From positions 248,001 to 312,000 of the forward strand of contig JAMAHW010000011.1 in assembly GCA_023627715.1 (NCBI GenBank): a stretch of DNA of 64,000 bases, written 5' to 3'. Below are positions 8,310 through 19,194 of this stretch, in pieces; positions within the stretch are counted from its first letter, which is position 1, and every line of letters begins with the position of its first letter. The DNA comes from Periconia sp. R9002 (Eukaryota > Ascomycota > Dothideomycetes > Pleosporales > Periconiaceae). The notes under the pieces are model-generated. The model made no database searches and was not told where the DNA came from. It saw only the letters and a program-made list of their open reading frames with translations. A program made the position numbers and the translations under genes.

Positions 8310-9560
8310 GTGAGTATACCCCCCACTTGATCGTAACCTCAACTAACTCCATTGTTTCTAGTTTACAAATTCTTGATCTTTTGTTCTGTTCCCCATGCGT
8401 AGTGATATCATGCGCAAAGTATCGTCCTAACCCCAGCTGCCCAACCAGAGAACCTCGATTGACCCATAAGTGTCATAGGCCATCTTCATAGACGGCGAAA
8501 TACCCATAGTGTGTGGTTCCTCATACCATGTTCCTTCACTCTTTCTGCCAAAATCAACCATCGCTGAAGTAATTGGCCGGAGTCTGTTTGGTTTCTCCCC
8601 AGTAGCTCCTCCTTAATGCTCTCGAACGTGGAGAGAGCTGCGCCATACTGACATATACAGAGCAGCGAGAGCTTTGGTTTGAGTAAAAGTTGAGTATCTC
8701 CTTTTCCTTACCCTTGAGATTCCTATTTTCTTACTGTGTCTCTCACTCTTTTCAATTTATATCTTTGTACAACTCTAACATGTTGCAGGTTTTCTCATTT
8801 CTTTGGCCGAGCGGACTCCCGAGGCGAGCAGTTCCTTGTACTGATATCGCTATTATGAAATATCAGATTAAGATACCCATACCTTACGGTTCGCATCTGC
8901 GGTTTTACGTAAGAGAAAGGAAAGCTCCTTGATCCTGCCCCCGTAATGAGACTTAAGGACGAATCACATTTACACTTATCATTCCGGCTCAAGGTTCCAG
9001 GAGTGAATGTTCTGTATCAGGTTCTACCTATCCGTGGAAATGGACGCCAGGTATTTACAACTTTCGTTTGCCGCTGGAAAAAAGGGTAAGCTTACATTCT
9101 TGACAGAGTATACGGTCAGAACCAGAGCCTTCGTCCAACAACCTATCGCCCATTTGGTGTGCTGCAACCAACGGAGAGCTCGAACGCCTCATCCCCGGCC
9201 GACGAATGTTACGAATAAACGCTACGCTTACTTCTCAAACTGGGAAACCAGTCTTCGCCAGACCAACCGACAAACATTCGAGACCTATGAGCCATATTCT
9301 CAATCATCAAGAATTCGCTCTGCTACCAAGTTATTTTCTCAGTTCGAAAGTTTGAAAGATGTAAAAGGTTGCAGCCACCACCACCAGCCACACAATGCCT
9401 CCAGAACCTTCTCTTACTCATGAGGGGACCAATCACTTTGGCGTTGTTGTTGTCGTTGTTGTTGGCTCGTGCGCTCCCACAGTCTCGACGCCCACAACCA
9501 CACCTGTCTAAGCCTGCCTGCTTGAGCCCTTTCTCCCGCCGCGACATCAAATCGATTTTG
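8310..9560. other. Intergenic stretch, no gene recognised
   Basis: Only short overlapping frames without recognisable domains between the RRM pseudogene and U6. A GT-rich GTTGTTGTCGTTGTTGTTGG tract near 9440-9463 is the only notable composition. Confidence 0.5.
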
Positions 9561-9566
9561 AGGGTA

Positions 9567-9575
9567 CTATATATA
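9567..9575 (+). promoter_or_regulatory. TATA box of the U6 snRNA gene
   Basis: CTATATATA lies about 25-30 bp upstream of the inferred U6 5' end. This is the spacing used by RNA polymerase III U6 promoters to place TFIIIB. Confidence 0.8.
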
Positions 9576-9596
9576 CAACTTAACTTGGACTCCTTT

Positions 9597-9700
9597 CGTC
9601 TTCGGACATTTGGTTATTTGAAACAATACAGAGAAGATTAGCATGGCCCCTGCACCAAGGATGACATGTAATCTTAGGCAAAGACGAGTTCCCCATTTTT
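9597..9700 (+). ncRNA. U6: U6 spliceosomal snRNA
   Basis: The catalytic snRNA of the spliceosome. It shows the 5' stem-loop GTC-TTCG-GAC (9598-9607), then TTTGAAACAATACAGAGA with the invariant ACAGAGA box (pairs with the intron 5' splice site). The AGC triad follows in GATTAGCATGG, then the internal stem-loop segment CCCCTGCACCAAGGATGACA. A T8 run (9696-9703) ends it, as expected for polymerase III. No intron interrupts the conserved block, unlike U6 genes of some fungi. TATA box upstream and B box downstream are in place, so the gene looks functional. Exact ends are uncertain by a few bases. Confidence 0.93.
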
Positions 9701-9703
9701 TTT
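9696..9703 (+). terminator. Pol III T-run terminator of U6
   Basis: Eight consecutive T directly after the U6 body. A second T-run near 9719-9726 could serve as back-up. Confidence 0.85.
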
Positions 9704-9736
9704 GCGCTTTTTCTGAAGTTTTTTTTGGAGGGGCAG

Positions 9737-9747
9737 AGTTCGAATCC
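9737..9747 (+). promoter_or_regulatory. Extragenic B box of U6
   Basis: AGTTCGAATCC matches the TFIIIC B-box consensus GGTTCGANTCC at all but the first base. It lies about 35 bp beyond the terminator, the arrangement known for yeast SNR6. There is no tRNA body around it: no acceptor stem or A box with proper spacing. Confidence 0.75.
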
Positions 9748-10231
9748 TACTCTGAGTGTCTCATTATTCTCGAATACTATTTTTGCATTCTTGGGTTAAG
9801 GTGAGTGGGACAAGGTGAGAGCGCTCAGCGCACTAGCGGTGGTAATGACATGTGAGCACTTTCAGGCATGCAGGCACCACGCACAAGACGCTCAGATGCA
9901 CCTGGTACATTGCACACGATACCGAATTCAAATTCTTCAGAGCGCAAAAGCATGGCTTTCCTACTTTCCTACGAGATGGGTGGCGCGGATCATGGTCTTG
10001 GTGTGACCGACCTGAGGATTGACGAAATTCCGAGGCATGCATAGGACTGGATCTTCTCACTGCTCTCAAGCTCGCTCTACGCTCAGTCGCAAATAGAGAA
10101 ACAGACTTTCTCTCGCACATTCTCTTCACATGCGAGGTTGGTGTGGCACTTCACTTCACTAAACGGAACTACGCGCTATTCCCTTTTGGGTAGATGACAA
10201 CAAACGCAGCTGCGCGCTGGAGACGGTATTT

Positions 10232-10503
10232 TTGACTGTCCGATTGCTTGGCAAAAAGATGCACTACAAGCTCACAGTATATAGGATATCGGTGACGCCG
10301 TTTCAATTATGCAACGCGCCGGCGACGTTCCAGCGATGCATTAATGACATTCTTTACGAGATTTTTCGCGACATGTTGGACGACTTTGGTATTGCGTACA
10401 GCGCATCAGAGAGAGAACAAGACGACCAGGTCAATCTCCTACTAACTCCCCTGGCGGAAACGATTTTGTTCTTAGATATTGACAAGTGCGATTTCAGCGT
10501 CTA
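10232..10503 (+). mobile_element. Decayed Ty3/gypsy reverse-transcriptase fragment
   Basis: An open stretch of about 90 codons carries the conserved run LCNAPATFQRCINDIL, which corresponds to the TNAPATFQ...IN block of gypsy-type reverse transcriptases. The later IDKCDFSV is like the LEKCEFHV end of the palm. The catalytic YLDD position is altered (MLDDFGIAYS), and no integrase, protease, gag or LTR is visible on either side. This is an inactive relic. Its borders are unclear; similar character may extend back to about 10130. Confidence 0.75.
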
Positions 10504-10578
10504 GAAAGTCAAATATATTGACATGATCATATCGACAGACAGACTGAGCATGGATCCTCAATCAGCTTCCAGTGGCAT

Positions 10579-12949
10579 CTAATTGTGTCCTCTTCCGCGA
10601 AGCATTCTCCGCCATTTCTTCAGATTTCTCCAGTCTTCGTCGGTGAACTCATACCTCGGTTCCGCATAATAGTGTTTTCCCGTCATTGCAGCGTTCAGCA
10701 ACTGGGCCATGTTATGCTCATCGGCGATGTTGGTGGAGAGAATGAATAAACAGAACTTGGATCTAGTCGCAGGTTGCGACGTCGGTCGAACAACTATCAT
10801 AGACGTAGCGTCTTCATTGTGCGATAAATCCCGTTCTTCTCCATCTTTTTGTGATTCGCCCAATAAGCCAGTGTTTAGCGGATTGATAGTGATGGTCTTT
10901 CGATCCACGTAGCAGTCTTTGCAACAGGCAACTTGGCGGCTATCCACCAGATATTCATATGACTCTTGAGAGTCTCTAGATATGCTGGCTTCATCAAAGC
11001 TGATCCAGCCTCGAGCACCCGCAGCAGGAGACATGAGCCAACTGGAAGTTTGAAGGGCTTCCCATACCAAACCCTCACCGGATACTTGTCGCACATCTTG
11101 TATAAAGTGCTCAAACTTTTGCAGATCTATGTCAGGTATAAATCGCGTCGGAAATACAGATAGTATTGCGGGCACATGGTCCCATAGCACACAATTCAAA
11201 ACTCGTGTGATTTGCCATGTTGATCGATTGAAATGTGTCTGGGAGAAAAACGTAGCCAACATCGGCCCTTCCGACCGTATGAACGGCAATGCGGTAGATT
11301 TTGAAAGCCATCTGGATGCAAGCTGCTGCAGTTCTCCCGAAAATATATACAGGGCGGAGTCTGACAACGTCCTAGCGATGCGATGAGTATCAATCTGAAC
11401 ATTTCCGTTGACATGTGCGAGCAAATGTTGAATACTGAAAGATCTGAACTCAAAATTGACTATGTCAGAGTAACAGATCGTGCCAAATTCGGCCCACGGG
11501 GGTGTTGTTGAGGTTTCTGGAACTGTTCTCTGGAAGACGTTGGTGGAAGATTGGTGATGAAACGCTTCACTTGTCCTGGCCAAATTCGGACTTTGACTGC
11601 GGATAACTGGTGCGCGGTCATCTTCTACCGTCTCGGCAGTTGATGGCTCGAGTTGCATGATATCAAGATCTCTAGTAGTCATCAGAGGACTCTCAGCGGT
11701 AGATTGCGATATGGAGAGCCGGAATCGATCCGCGGGCGGCGGCGAAATACTGCGCTGATCCTTCAGCACGTCGATGAGATTCATTCTCACTGAAGGATAA
11801 TAGATATCCCGCGCCCAGGACCAGATAAAGTCGATAATTAGCAACAATTGAAGGGCGTGGTCCTGGGATTCTATGCTTCCTTGCCACAGTTCATAAATTT
11901 TCTTCAAAGATCTGAATTAGCAGTGGAAGTTGAGAGGGTTTGATGGGACTTACTTACGACACGTTCATTCTCCAAAATGCATCCATGCACTCGCCATGAT
12001 TCCCCTTGATATGCAATGAACCAGACTAGCCAAGGCTCACATGATGCCCCGTCTTTACGTGTGGCGTGTTGGATCTTTAGGAAATTCCGTATGGGAAAAG
12101 CAGATTGACAAAGAATTGATCGAAACCCTGGCGCATCACACTCTTTTTTTGCTTCTATTATGAGAAACGGCAACAGTAGCAAGGGATTCTTAGAGTACGG
12201 GAAATATGAACCGCGAACACTGTACATCCACGACGGGGCTTGCAGCCCGTAGACACGATCTGGTTTCATAGAGACACCACTTTTCTCAAGTCCGTCGTTG
12301 GGGAAATGCGGTATTAGCTCTTCTTTCACATAGTCAAAGAGCAAACGGTTATCATCGTCACTTTTTAGAATCAGTACGGGACTACCGCAATAAACTTATG
12401 AATGAGTAGGGTTTCATACAATTCAATTGGACGTGACCTATTTCGGCCAGAACCGCATTGGCACAGTTTTCGAGACGTTCGTTGCCGTTGTAGATGATCT
12501 TGGTGATCTTTGTGCAAGCAGTTTGCCTCATAGTCGGCCCTCCATAGATGATGGCTGCATCTCCCACTAGAGACTTATAAGCATATATGACAGTAAAAAT
12601 TCTTCAGACTTTCGATTTACCAAATAGAACGTTCTTCGAGTATCGTAAAGACTACTGTCTCCAGATCTCTCCACTTTGTCTCTGGCGTGGCGACGGCAGC
12701 AAGCCTTTTGTATGCTCCTTCTCTCAACTTCGCAACACGGTCCTCCAGTTTTCTGCGGTGCAATTTTTCAACATTTCGGTCTTTTTTGTACTCATTATAC
12801 CTGATTCGACTTATTTCGCGTATGGGTTGAAAGAGGTGCCTGTAGAGATTGGGCCAATCCCTGGGGGGTGCCGGTCCTTCAAAGTCGATCTTCCTTTCGT
12901 GAACCAGTTGGTAGACTTTGACTAACTCCGGGATTGTCTTTATAGTCAT
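10579..12949 (-). CDS. Fungal PD-(D/E)XK nuclease-like protein
   Basis: Rebuilt as four exons, 12949-12621, 12566-12420, 12360-11958 and 11901-10579, giving 733 aa. All introns (54-59 nt) have standard donors (GTAAAT, GTATGA, GTAAGT). The centre (residues about 175-290) has a conserved Asp (PDRVYGLQAPSW) followed by a hydrophobic strand and E-x-K (PFLIIEAKKE), the core of the PD-(D/E)XK fold. This is followed by the family's helical stretch (ELWQGSIES, LLLIIDFIWSWARDIY). Fungal proteins of this type are numerous and mostly uncharacterised; substrate and role are unknown. The C-terminal 350 residues have no recognised domain. The gene is intact although it sits next to pseudogene and transposon debris. 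Confidence 0.75.
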
Positions 12950-13504
12950 ACTAGATCTTCGATGAAATAGAATGAAAAAAAATTACGATACAAAGATTGC
13001 CCTCTGCGTGTATTGAATTACCAAAAAAAGATAACGTCTGTTTGTAACCTTGAGTGCAGTACCGCGTCTATGTACGAAGGCGATGATACAAAACTTTATA
13101 AAGAAATCACTGGAATCTCAGCCCTTCATAGCCTACTTGTCATCCAATGATGTAAGTGACTGGTTCGACATGGGTTTACCGTACAGACCAGGCCCCCTTG
13201 CAACTCCTGCATGAGGCGCTGAAAACAGCTGTACTAATGAAGCTAGTGGAAGGCTGACTGGTCCAGGGTGCTCTATCAATCAACGCAATTGATGCATAAG
13301 GTATCAAGGCTGTTTCAAGGCGCAGTCGTTGTTGATCTTAAACCTGGTATCTCGCAAATTTAGGCAACAGTCTAAGGGTATGCAAGATAGCGGTGAAGAA
13401 GCAATGCAGCTTGCAACCGAGAAACAAACACGGAAACGAAGAAAGTGCAGTAACTTATTCATCATATGCATACCACTGATGGAATTAATTGCTATGATTT
13501 TGTC
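12950..13504. other. Intergenic, probable promoter of the PD-(D/E)XK gene
   Basis: Separates two minus-strand genes. It contains a plus-strand frame near 13329 that only mirrors the coding strand of the next gene. No motif stands out. Confidence 0.5.
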
Positions 13505-15429
13505 TCAACTGAGAACAAGAGCTTTGATGATGTGCTCTGGCTTGCTGTTCTCTGCAACAACTGTACTGAACCCTTCATACGTGACCATGCTTTCCTCTTT
13601 GGTGTGTACACGAATTCCGGGAAAAATGGTTAGCTTGATGACTGTATTTGTTGTAGAGCTTGTAGTACTCGGCACCTGCATCTCGTCCCCAACAAAAGTA
13701 GCTGTAGGTGGAGGGTAGTGCAGGATAAAATTTGCTCCGGCAACCAACGAATAAGCTCTGAGTTCAACTGCATACCGTAAAATATGTTCAGTGTTGATTC
13801 TCAACTCGTCCCTGGATTCGATGTTGGGCTCTGTGTAGAATGTGTTGAGTACACGCAGGAACCGTGTGGCAATTGTTTTCACTTTACGCGGAAGAGTTTC
13901 CTCTTTGAACGTTCTTTCCGCAATCATGGACTCGTGTACGACTAGATCCAAATCGCGCAAACTTTGTGTTCCAGCTATATTTAACATCAGCAAGACCGAA
14001 CACATCATTAGAAGCTTTAAAACTTACCCAAATCTGCAATGTGATCGTGATACTTTTGCAAGAGTGGATTAATAGCCATTCCAGGTAAGTTGAACTTTTC
14101 TCGAAAGATCCAGGAATAAATGGCCGCTCCCAGCAATGCTTGAGAAAGCTCCTGAACCGTGACAGGCGGTGCAACTTTCAAAGTGTTTTTCAGAGAGGCA
14201 TTTTCACCTGTTTCGAACACGAGAAGGAGGAGGCTATCCAAGTCCTGAGATCGGCCACAAAGACGGGTCAATGATGTCTTAGTAGTATGTTCGGCACATA
14301 AGAAAGTTGACAGGTATTCCTTGAGATCCCGAGAGCAGGTAAAAATTTTATTCAGCGCTGCTTCTTTGCTAGGTGCGTTTACATGGCGGAAGAGGGGCTG
14401 CAGACTTTTTAGCCTCTCAATTTGGACTTTCAAGCCGAGGACCTCTTTTGTTTCGGTACGCAAGCTTTTGATCTGTGGAAATGATATGCCATGATTTTCC
14501 TTCAGTTTGCTATCAATGCGCCGCCTTTCTTCCTTTAACTTCTTCACCTTAGCCTCCAGTTTCTGGTGAGATTGTGTGAGATAGGCCAGCTCAGACAGGA
14601 TGTCTGCGTAGGATGCTGCAGAGACTTGTGGGCTGATGTCATTCGCCTCGGACCTTCGACCACCGCTATCGTTTGATAATCTGCCATGGCCCGCGTCCGC
14701 GCTGGCTAGCGGGCTGTATATGTCGGAGATTTCCTCTTTATCGTCGCTGAATGGAGACGAAACCGGTGTTTCTTCGATCTCGATGCTCGGGATCACAAGC
14801 GTGGGGTGCGAATTCTTAGGTGGTTTGGAACTAGACAGAGGACTTCGCTAAAGTGAAAAGTTAATTTAATCCATTAGGACAAAATAAAGTTGTCATAGAG
14901 GCCATACCGTTGACATCCTTGTTGATCTTTGAGGCCAGTTTTTTGACGTGATCTTCTTATTGCTGGAGCTGCCTCTCGCCGTGTGCTTCCGAACACTATC
15001 TTTGGATATCTTTCGACCTCTTGTATTGTGCTGAGTAGGTGAAGGCCGGGCAACTGTTTGCGAGCGCAGGCGGCGCGTAGGGCCTTCAGTGAGGATTTGC
15101 AGTACATAAAGTTCATTTTGCCGCTCTTTGATTGCTTTTCGGTCACTATTACTAAGATTTTTGAACTCTTCACTTCCTTTGAGATAAACCATGGGCAAAT
15201 GTCCAGTTGTGGAGATGCTTGAACTAGAGAACTCCATCCGAAGTCGACTTCGGATAGTTTTGACGGCATAATAATGGCCATGGGCATTGTGAAGTCCTTT
15301 CGAGACTTTTCGAAGAATATCAGTTATGTGTTGGTCCTCTCGACCGTCTCTTAGCGGCCACTCGCTTTGATTTGCTATGACATGGTCAAGGTGTGCCAGA
15401 AGCTCGATCAGATCCAGAGGGGGCGTCAT
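13505..15429 (-). CDS. Uncharacterised coiled-coil protein
   Basis: Three exons, 15429-14908, 14847-14028 and 13974-13505, encode 603 aa. The introns are 60 and 53 nt with GTATGG/GTAAGT donors. Residues 1-175 are mixed and then basic (Arg/Lys/Ser-rich). A coiled coil follows around residues 255-330 (QSHQKLEAKVKKLKEERRR and onward). The C-terminal 270 residues are mostly helical, with PPPTATFVGDEMQVP near the end. No family is recognised. It is divergent from the Hsp70-type gene (462 bp between start codons), so a shared promoter region is possible. A nuclear or regulatory role is only a guess from composition. Confidence 0.7.
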
Positions 15430-15891
15430 TCATGTAGTGAGCAAGTTAGAAGATGAATATCGAGATTTTAGAGATGAAAACTGCACTGCGAAAGCGTATA
15501 ACAAGACAGACAGAAACTCACGCAAAGTTCAAAGACTTGGGTGCGCAGGGGGATTCAGGGGTGAGCACCAACACCTCTCGACAGCAGGGGTGCAAGTGCA
15601 AAAATTTTCATGACAGGGACAATGCATTTGAAGGATTGAAATCAATATTGAAATGGAGGGGAGGCATTGGCTGTCGATGTTGCATTCTGCGACTACGCCG
15701 CAGGCTGTGCGCCTCACGAACCGGGGAGACACGGCCCCAACACCTTACACGGCACATGAACATGAGCACTTTCGTTTCTGATAGTACATGGGTATAACTT
15801 CGCACAGATAACAGCTTTGAATATTCCAGATTTGCCCCTCCTCCCACTTCTACCCCGCCTTATCGCAGCAGTCTGGACTTTTTACGTCAGA
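15430..15891. promoter_or_regulatory. Divergent intergenic region between coiled-coil and Hsp70-type genes
   Basis: 462 bp between two start codons facing away from each other. No TATA or heat-shock element array (nGAAn repeats) could be made out. The upstream in-frame stretch of the + gene could extend the Hsp70-type protein by 25 codons, but only from a non-ATG codon. Confidence 0.5.
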
Positions 15892-18640
15892 ATGCCACCC
15901 AGAACCAGAAGTTCTCATGTCATATACGACCGGATCGACCCGGGCTCGGAGCCAGACTCAGACCCAGAATTAGAACAGTCTCTACAATCTGATCTAGAAA
16001 TGACAATGGTGGAGGATGATGGACAAGACGGGGTAAATACCAGGAACCATAACTCCATGGACAATCTCGATACGAACCAAGGAATGACAATGGAGGAGGA
16101 CGATGGGCAAGACAAGGAAAATACCAGGAACCACAACTCCACGGACAATCTTGATTCGGACCAAGAAATGACCATAGAAGAGAATGAGGACATCTCCAAT
16201 AGCCACGACTCCATCAACAATCTTGAATCGGACCGACTCATCATCGCAGTCGATTTTGGTACCACATTTTCCTCTGTGGCGTATGTCGCTCTACCGAGAG
16301 GCGTGCATCCAAAGGATGTAGATGTGCATGACTTGAGATGCATTGAGAATTACCCCAACTACCAGCCACCACCAGGAGAGTTGAACTTGAGGAAAGATGT
16401 GCCAACAGAACTGTGGTACGAGTATAAAGAGACGATAAGCAGAAGATTCGACACGAATAGGATACAATACGAGACAAACCCAGAAAGCGAAGAAGATGAG
16501 TATGTGTCTAGCGCGGACGATGTTTCTGCAATAGAACCAACGGTTTTTGAGGAGAATCATATTCGGGATACCTACGACAGTGACAAGCCGAAGAAAAATC
16601 GTAAAACTCCTTCAATACAACATTGGGGTTTCGGCGTGCAGGACATGCTCAACAGGAACAACATTCCCAATGATGAAGCGAGGCCTCTCACTAGATTCAA
16701 GCTTCTGCTGGACGACAAAAATACCACTGAAAGAATTCGGGGCGAACTGCAGTCGATCTTGAAAGCTTTGAAGAAGAACAAAGTCATTGACGAAGAAAAC
16801 GACATCTTTACCCACTACCTCACCCACCTCTTACGACATACGAAAGACGAATTACAGAGATTGGGTAAACTATGTGAAAATACAACGGTGCAGTTTGTTC
16901 TATGCGTCCCAGCAAAATGGCCGCTGAATGGTTGCCGGGTCATGCAGACCGCATTTGAAGAAGCGGTGGAAGAGGCTGGCTTTGGCGAGCAAGCGCGCAC
17001 CTCTGCGCGTGACTTGTTCATGATTTCAGAGCCCGAAGCTGCAGCTGAATCCATTCTCGCTGAGGCGAGAACTGAACTATATGCAAGTATTTGTCGTTTC
17101 ATTGCGCGGATGATGCTGATGTAGCGTTTAGTTGAAGGAGAATATTGTGGTTGTTGATGCTGGAGGTGGGACTGTGGATGCAGTCACTTACGAGTGCTCC
17201 AACCAGGATCCCTTACGATTGACCTCGGAGGTGGTTGCACCTTACAGTAAGTAAAATATACGTCGAGTATATCTGATCATCATAATAACCACCAAGGAAG
17301 GTAAAACATGTGGAGCAAGCTTCATCAATGAGAGGTTCGAGGAGAAACTTTCGGACAGGCTGGAAGGCGAAAGGTATCTGGTTGGTAATGGAAAAACACT
17401 GAAAAGCATCGTACAAAGTATAACTGCGCTTTTTGAAAATTGGCAGAAAAGAACGTTCGACGTCAAAAATCCAACGGCATCCATTAGACCGATCTACATT
17501 GACAACCTGAGACAAAACGAAAAGAAGCGTTTCAGACCGAATTTCTACGACATCCCAAGGTACATTACATGACAACATGAGTTTATCGCGACTAATCTTG
17601 TCTAACATACTTGCAGAAAGACGATGGTCCACATTTTCCAGAAGTCTTTGGACGGTGCGGCTGATGTGCTGGATAATCAACTTTCATTGGCGAAGGACGC
17701 AAATTGCAGTGTGCAAAAAGTCATACTGACCGGAGGCTTCGGCCAATCTCCTTCGTTACGTAGTCATCTGGGGAAGGTTCTCAGCGAATACAGGAATGTC
17801 GAAAATAAAAAGATCGAGCTTGTGGCTGAATCTGGTTTGTATGTCGACAGCCTTGGTGTCCATCACTTTCAGTCGGCAGTATTAACTCTTCGACAGGTCC
17901 ACAACTGTAGCGAGAGGGGCAGTCTTGCGCGCTTTGGACAAGAGACTAGGCCCCAGTCGTTTTACTCAATCCAGCTATGGCTTTCTCATAACTGAGCCTT
18001 ATGAGCCGACTGTATACGATGCGCACAATGAAACAAAATGCCGAGTCAACAAAGTGGACGGAGAAAAATATGTTGACGATACCATTTACTGGATTATCCA
18101 AGCAGTAAGTCAGTTGCATGTTTTTCTAACGTCGGTATTAAAAATGCGCCTAGGGGGTTCAAGTAAAGAACACGCAAGAGTTTGTATTCTCTGTTAGGCA
18201 TATATTCAAATCCAACCAGAGAAAGCTCATATGCGTAGAGCAGCTGTGGATGTCCGACAATCGCCATCCACTACACTATAGAAAGACACACCAAAATAAC
18301 AAAGGTGACATTTCCACCTTTGCAGATGGCGTGTCGAAAACTAACGAATTACGCAGGGGCCGTCAAAATTGGATCCCTTGAGGCAGACGTGACTTTCCTG
18401 GCAGCTCAAAACCTCATCGAAATGGAGAGTCCATCCGATGAGAGCGCTTACAAGGATTCTAAGCACAAGATCAAGTATTGGGTGGTCCACTATGACATTG
18501 TACTGATTTCTGAGGGCCGCAGTTTCAGGTTCGAGGCTCGGTGGCCTTCAGAAAAAGCGCTAAAGCCTGGACAGCAACAGCAGGTATTGGATGCAAAACT
18601 CATCGGCGTAGCAGCGTCGTTCAAGCCCGGAACTGCTTAG
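15892..18640 (+). CDS. Hsp70-superfamily ATPase (HSPA12-like) with acidic repeat N-terminus
   Basis: Seven exons, 15892-17082, 17132-17246, 17301-17559, 17617-17838, 17897-18104, 18154-18304 and 18357-18640, encode 809 aa. Residues about 36-115 are three diverged copies of an acidic unit (TMxEDDGQDxxNTRNHNSxD). The ATPase core follows: phosphate-1 loop AVDFGTTFSSVAYV (about 118), phosphate-2 VVVDAGGGTVD (about 403) and adenosine motif VILTGGFGQS (about 559). The C-terminal part lacks the canonical substrate-binding domain of DnaK, as is typical of the large fungal HSPA12-like group. The first intron has a GC-AG boundary (GCAAGT at 17083). These proteins are probably nucleotide-dependent chaperone-like switches; client unknown. 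Confidence 0.85.
16000..16225 (+). repeat. In-frame tandem repeat in the Hsp70-type gene
   Basis: Three diverged copies of about 84 bp encode Met-Thr-Met/Ile, an acidic run, then NTRNHNS-DNLDS or a degenerate form (SHDSINNLESD). Unit 3 is the most diverged and shorter. Length change here would keep the frame. Confidence 0.8.
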
Positions 18641-19194
18641 CAGTCTAACATGGCCCGTGTCCAGGTACAAAGCAGTCTAGCTCGATAGAGATTTCTTTAG
18701 AAAATCAATCCATGGGTATTTGAAAAGTGACGGTAGCATTAAAGATGCATGAGTTATTTTGCAGACGCCTAATAGATTTGTGGCGTCATTGCAGTGTTCG
18801 AATTTGTTCAGGCTCCGTAGATCTTCCCCACATGCCGCGCGGGACGCCCGTGGGAAGCCCGCGCGGCTGCACCTTTCTCAATGCAGGTGTTCAGAATCTG
18901 ATAGGCTGATAGTACATGCATAGAATCCTGAGCGTGGACTAGGCTGGAATAGAGAGACGATTACTAGAGTACATGGGTGGGCAATCAAGTCACTACGCGC
19001 GGAAAGTCCGCGGATCAACCATCTTCAGTATGCAAGAGAACACCCAGTTTGGATTTTTGAGTCCTTACGAAGCATTTGCACGATTGGTAAGACCGAAGTA
19101 CGTATGGTAATTTCAAATCGATTTTATTCCTATATATGATCATGGTCCTGACATTTGCATATTGGCAGTTCTTACTACTAAAGCATCCCCCACA
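18641..19194. other. Intergenic between Hsp70-type and P450 genes
   Basis: No gene. It contains the GC-rich perfect inverted repeat at 18834-18867 (listed separately) in otherwise AT-richer DNA, and the P450 promoter. Confidence 0.5.
18834..18867. repeat. Perfect 10-bp GC-rich inverted repeat
   Basis: GCCGCGCGGG (18834-18843) and CCCGCGCGGC (18858-18867) are exact reverse complements separated by 14 bases. They would form a very stable hairpin about 200 bp after the Hsp70-type stop codon. It has no following T-run, and its role is unknown. Confidence 0.85.

Noticed and set aside
9730..9760. tRNA gene suggested by GTTCGAATCC
   Set aside because: No acceptor stem, A box or anticodon arm at the right distance upstream; position and context fit the extragenic U6 B box.
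12382..12567. Reading of the second exon of the PD-(D/E)XK gene as GDAAIIYGG...
   Set aside because: That frame does not connect to either neighbouring exon at the good splice sites. The frame reading RCSHHLWRADYEANC joins both sides in phase.
13329..13718. 129-codon plus-strand frame
   Set aside because: Overlaps the coding exon of the coiled-coil gene in antisense and the intergenic region; no recognisable feature.
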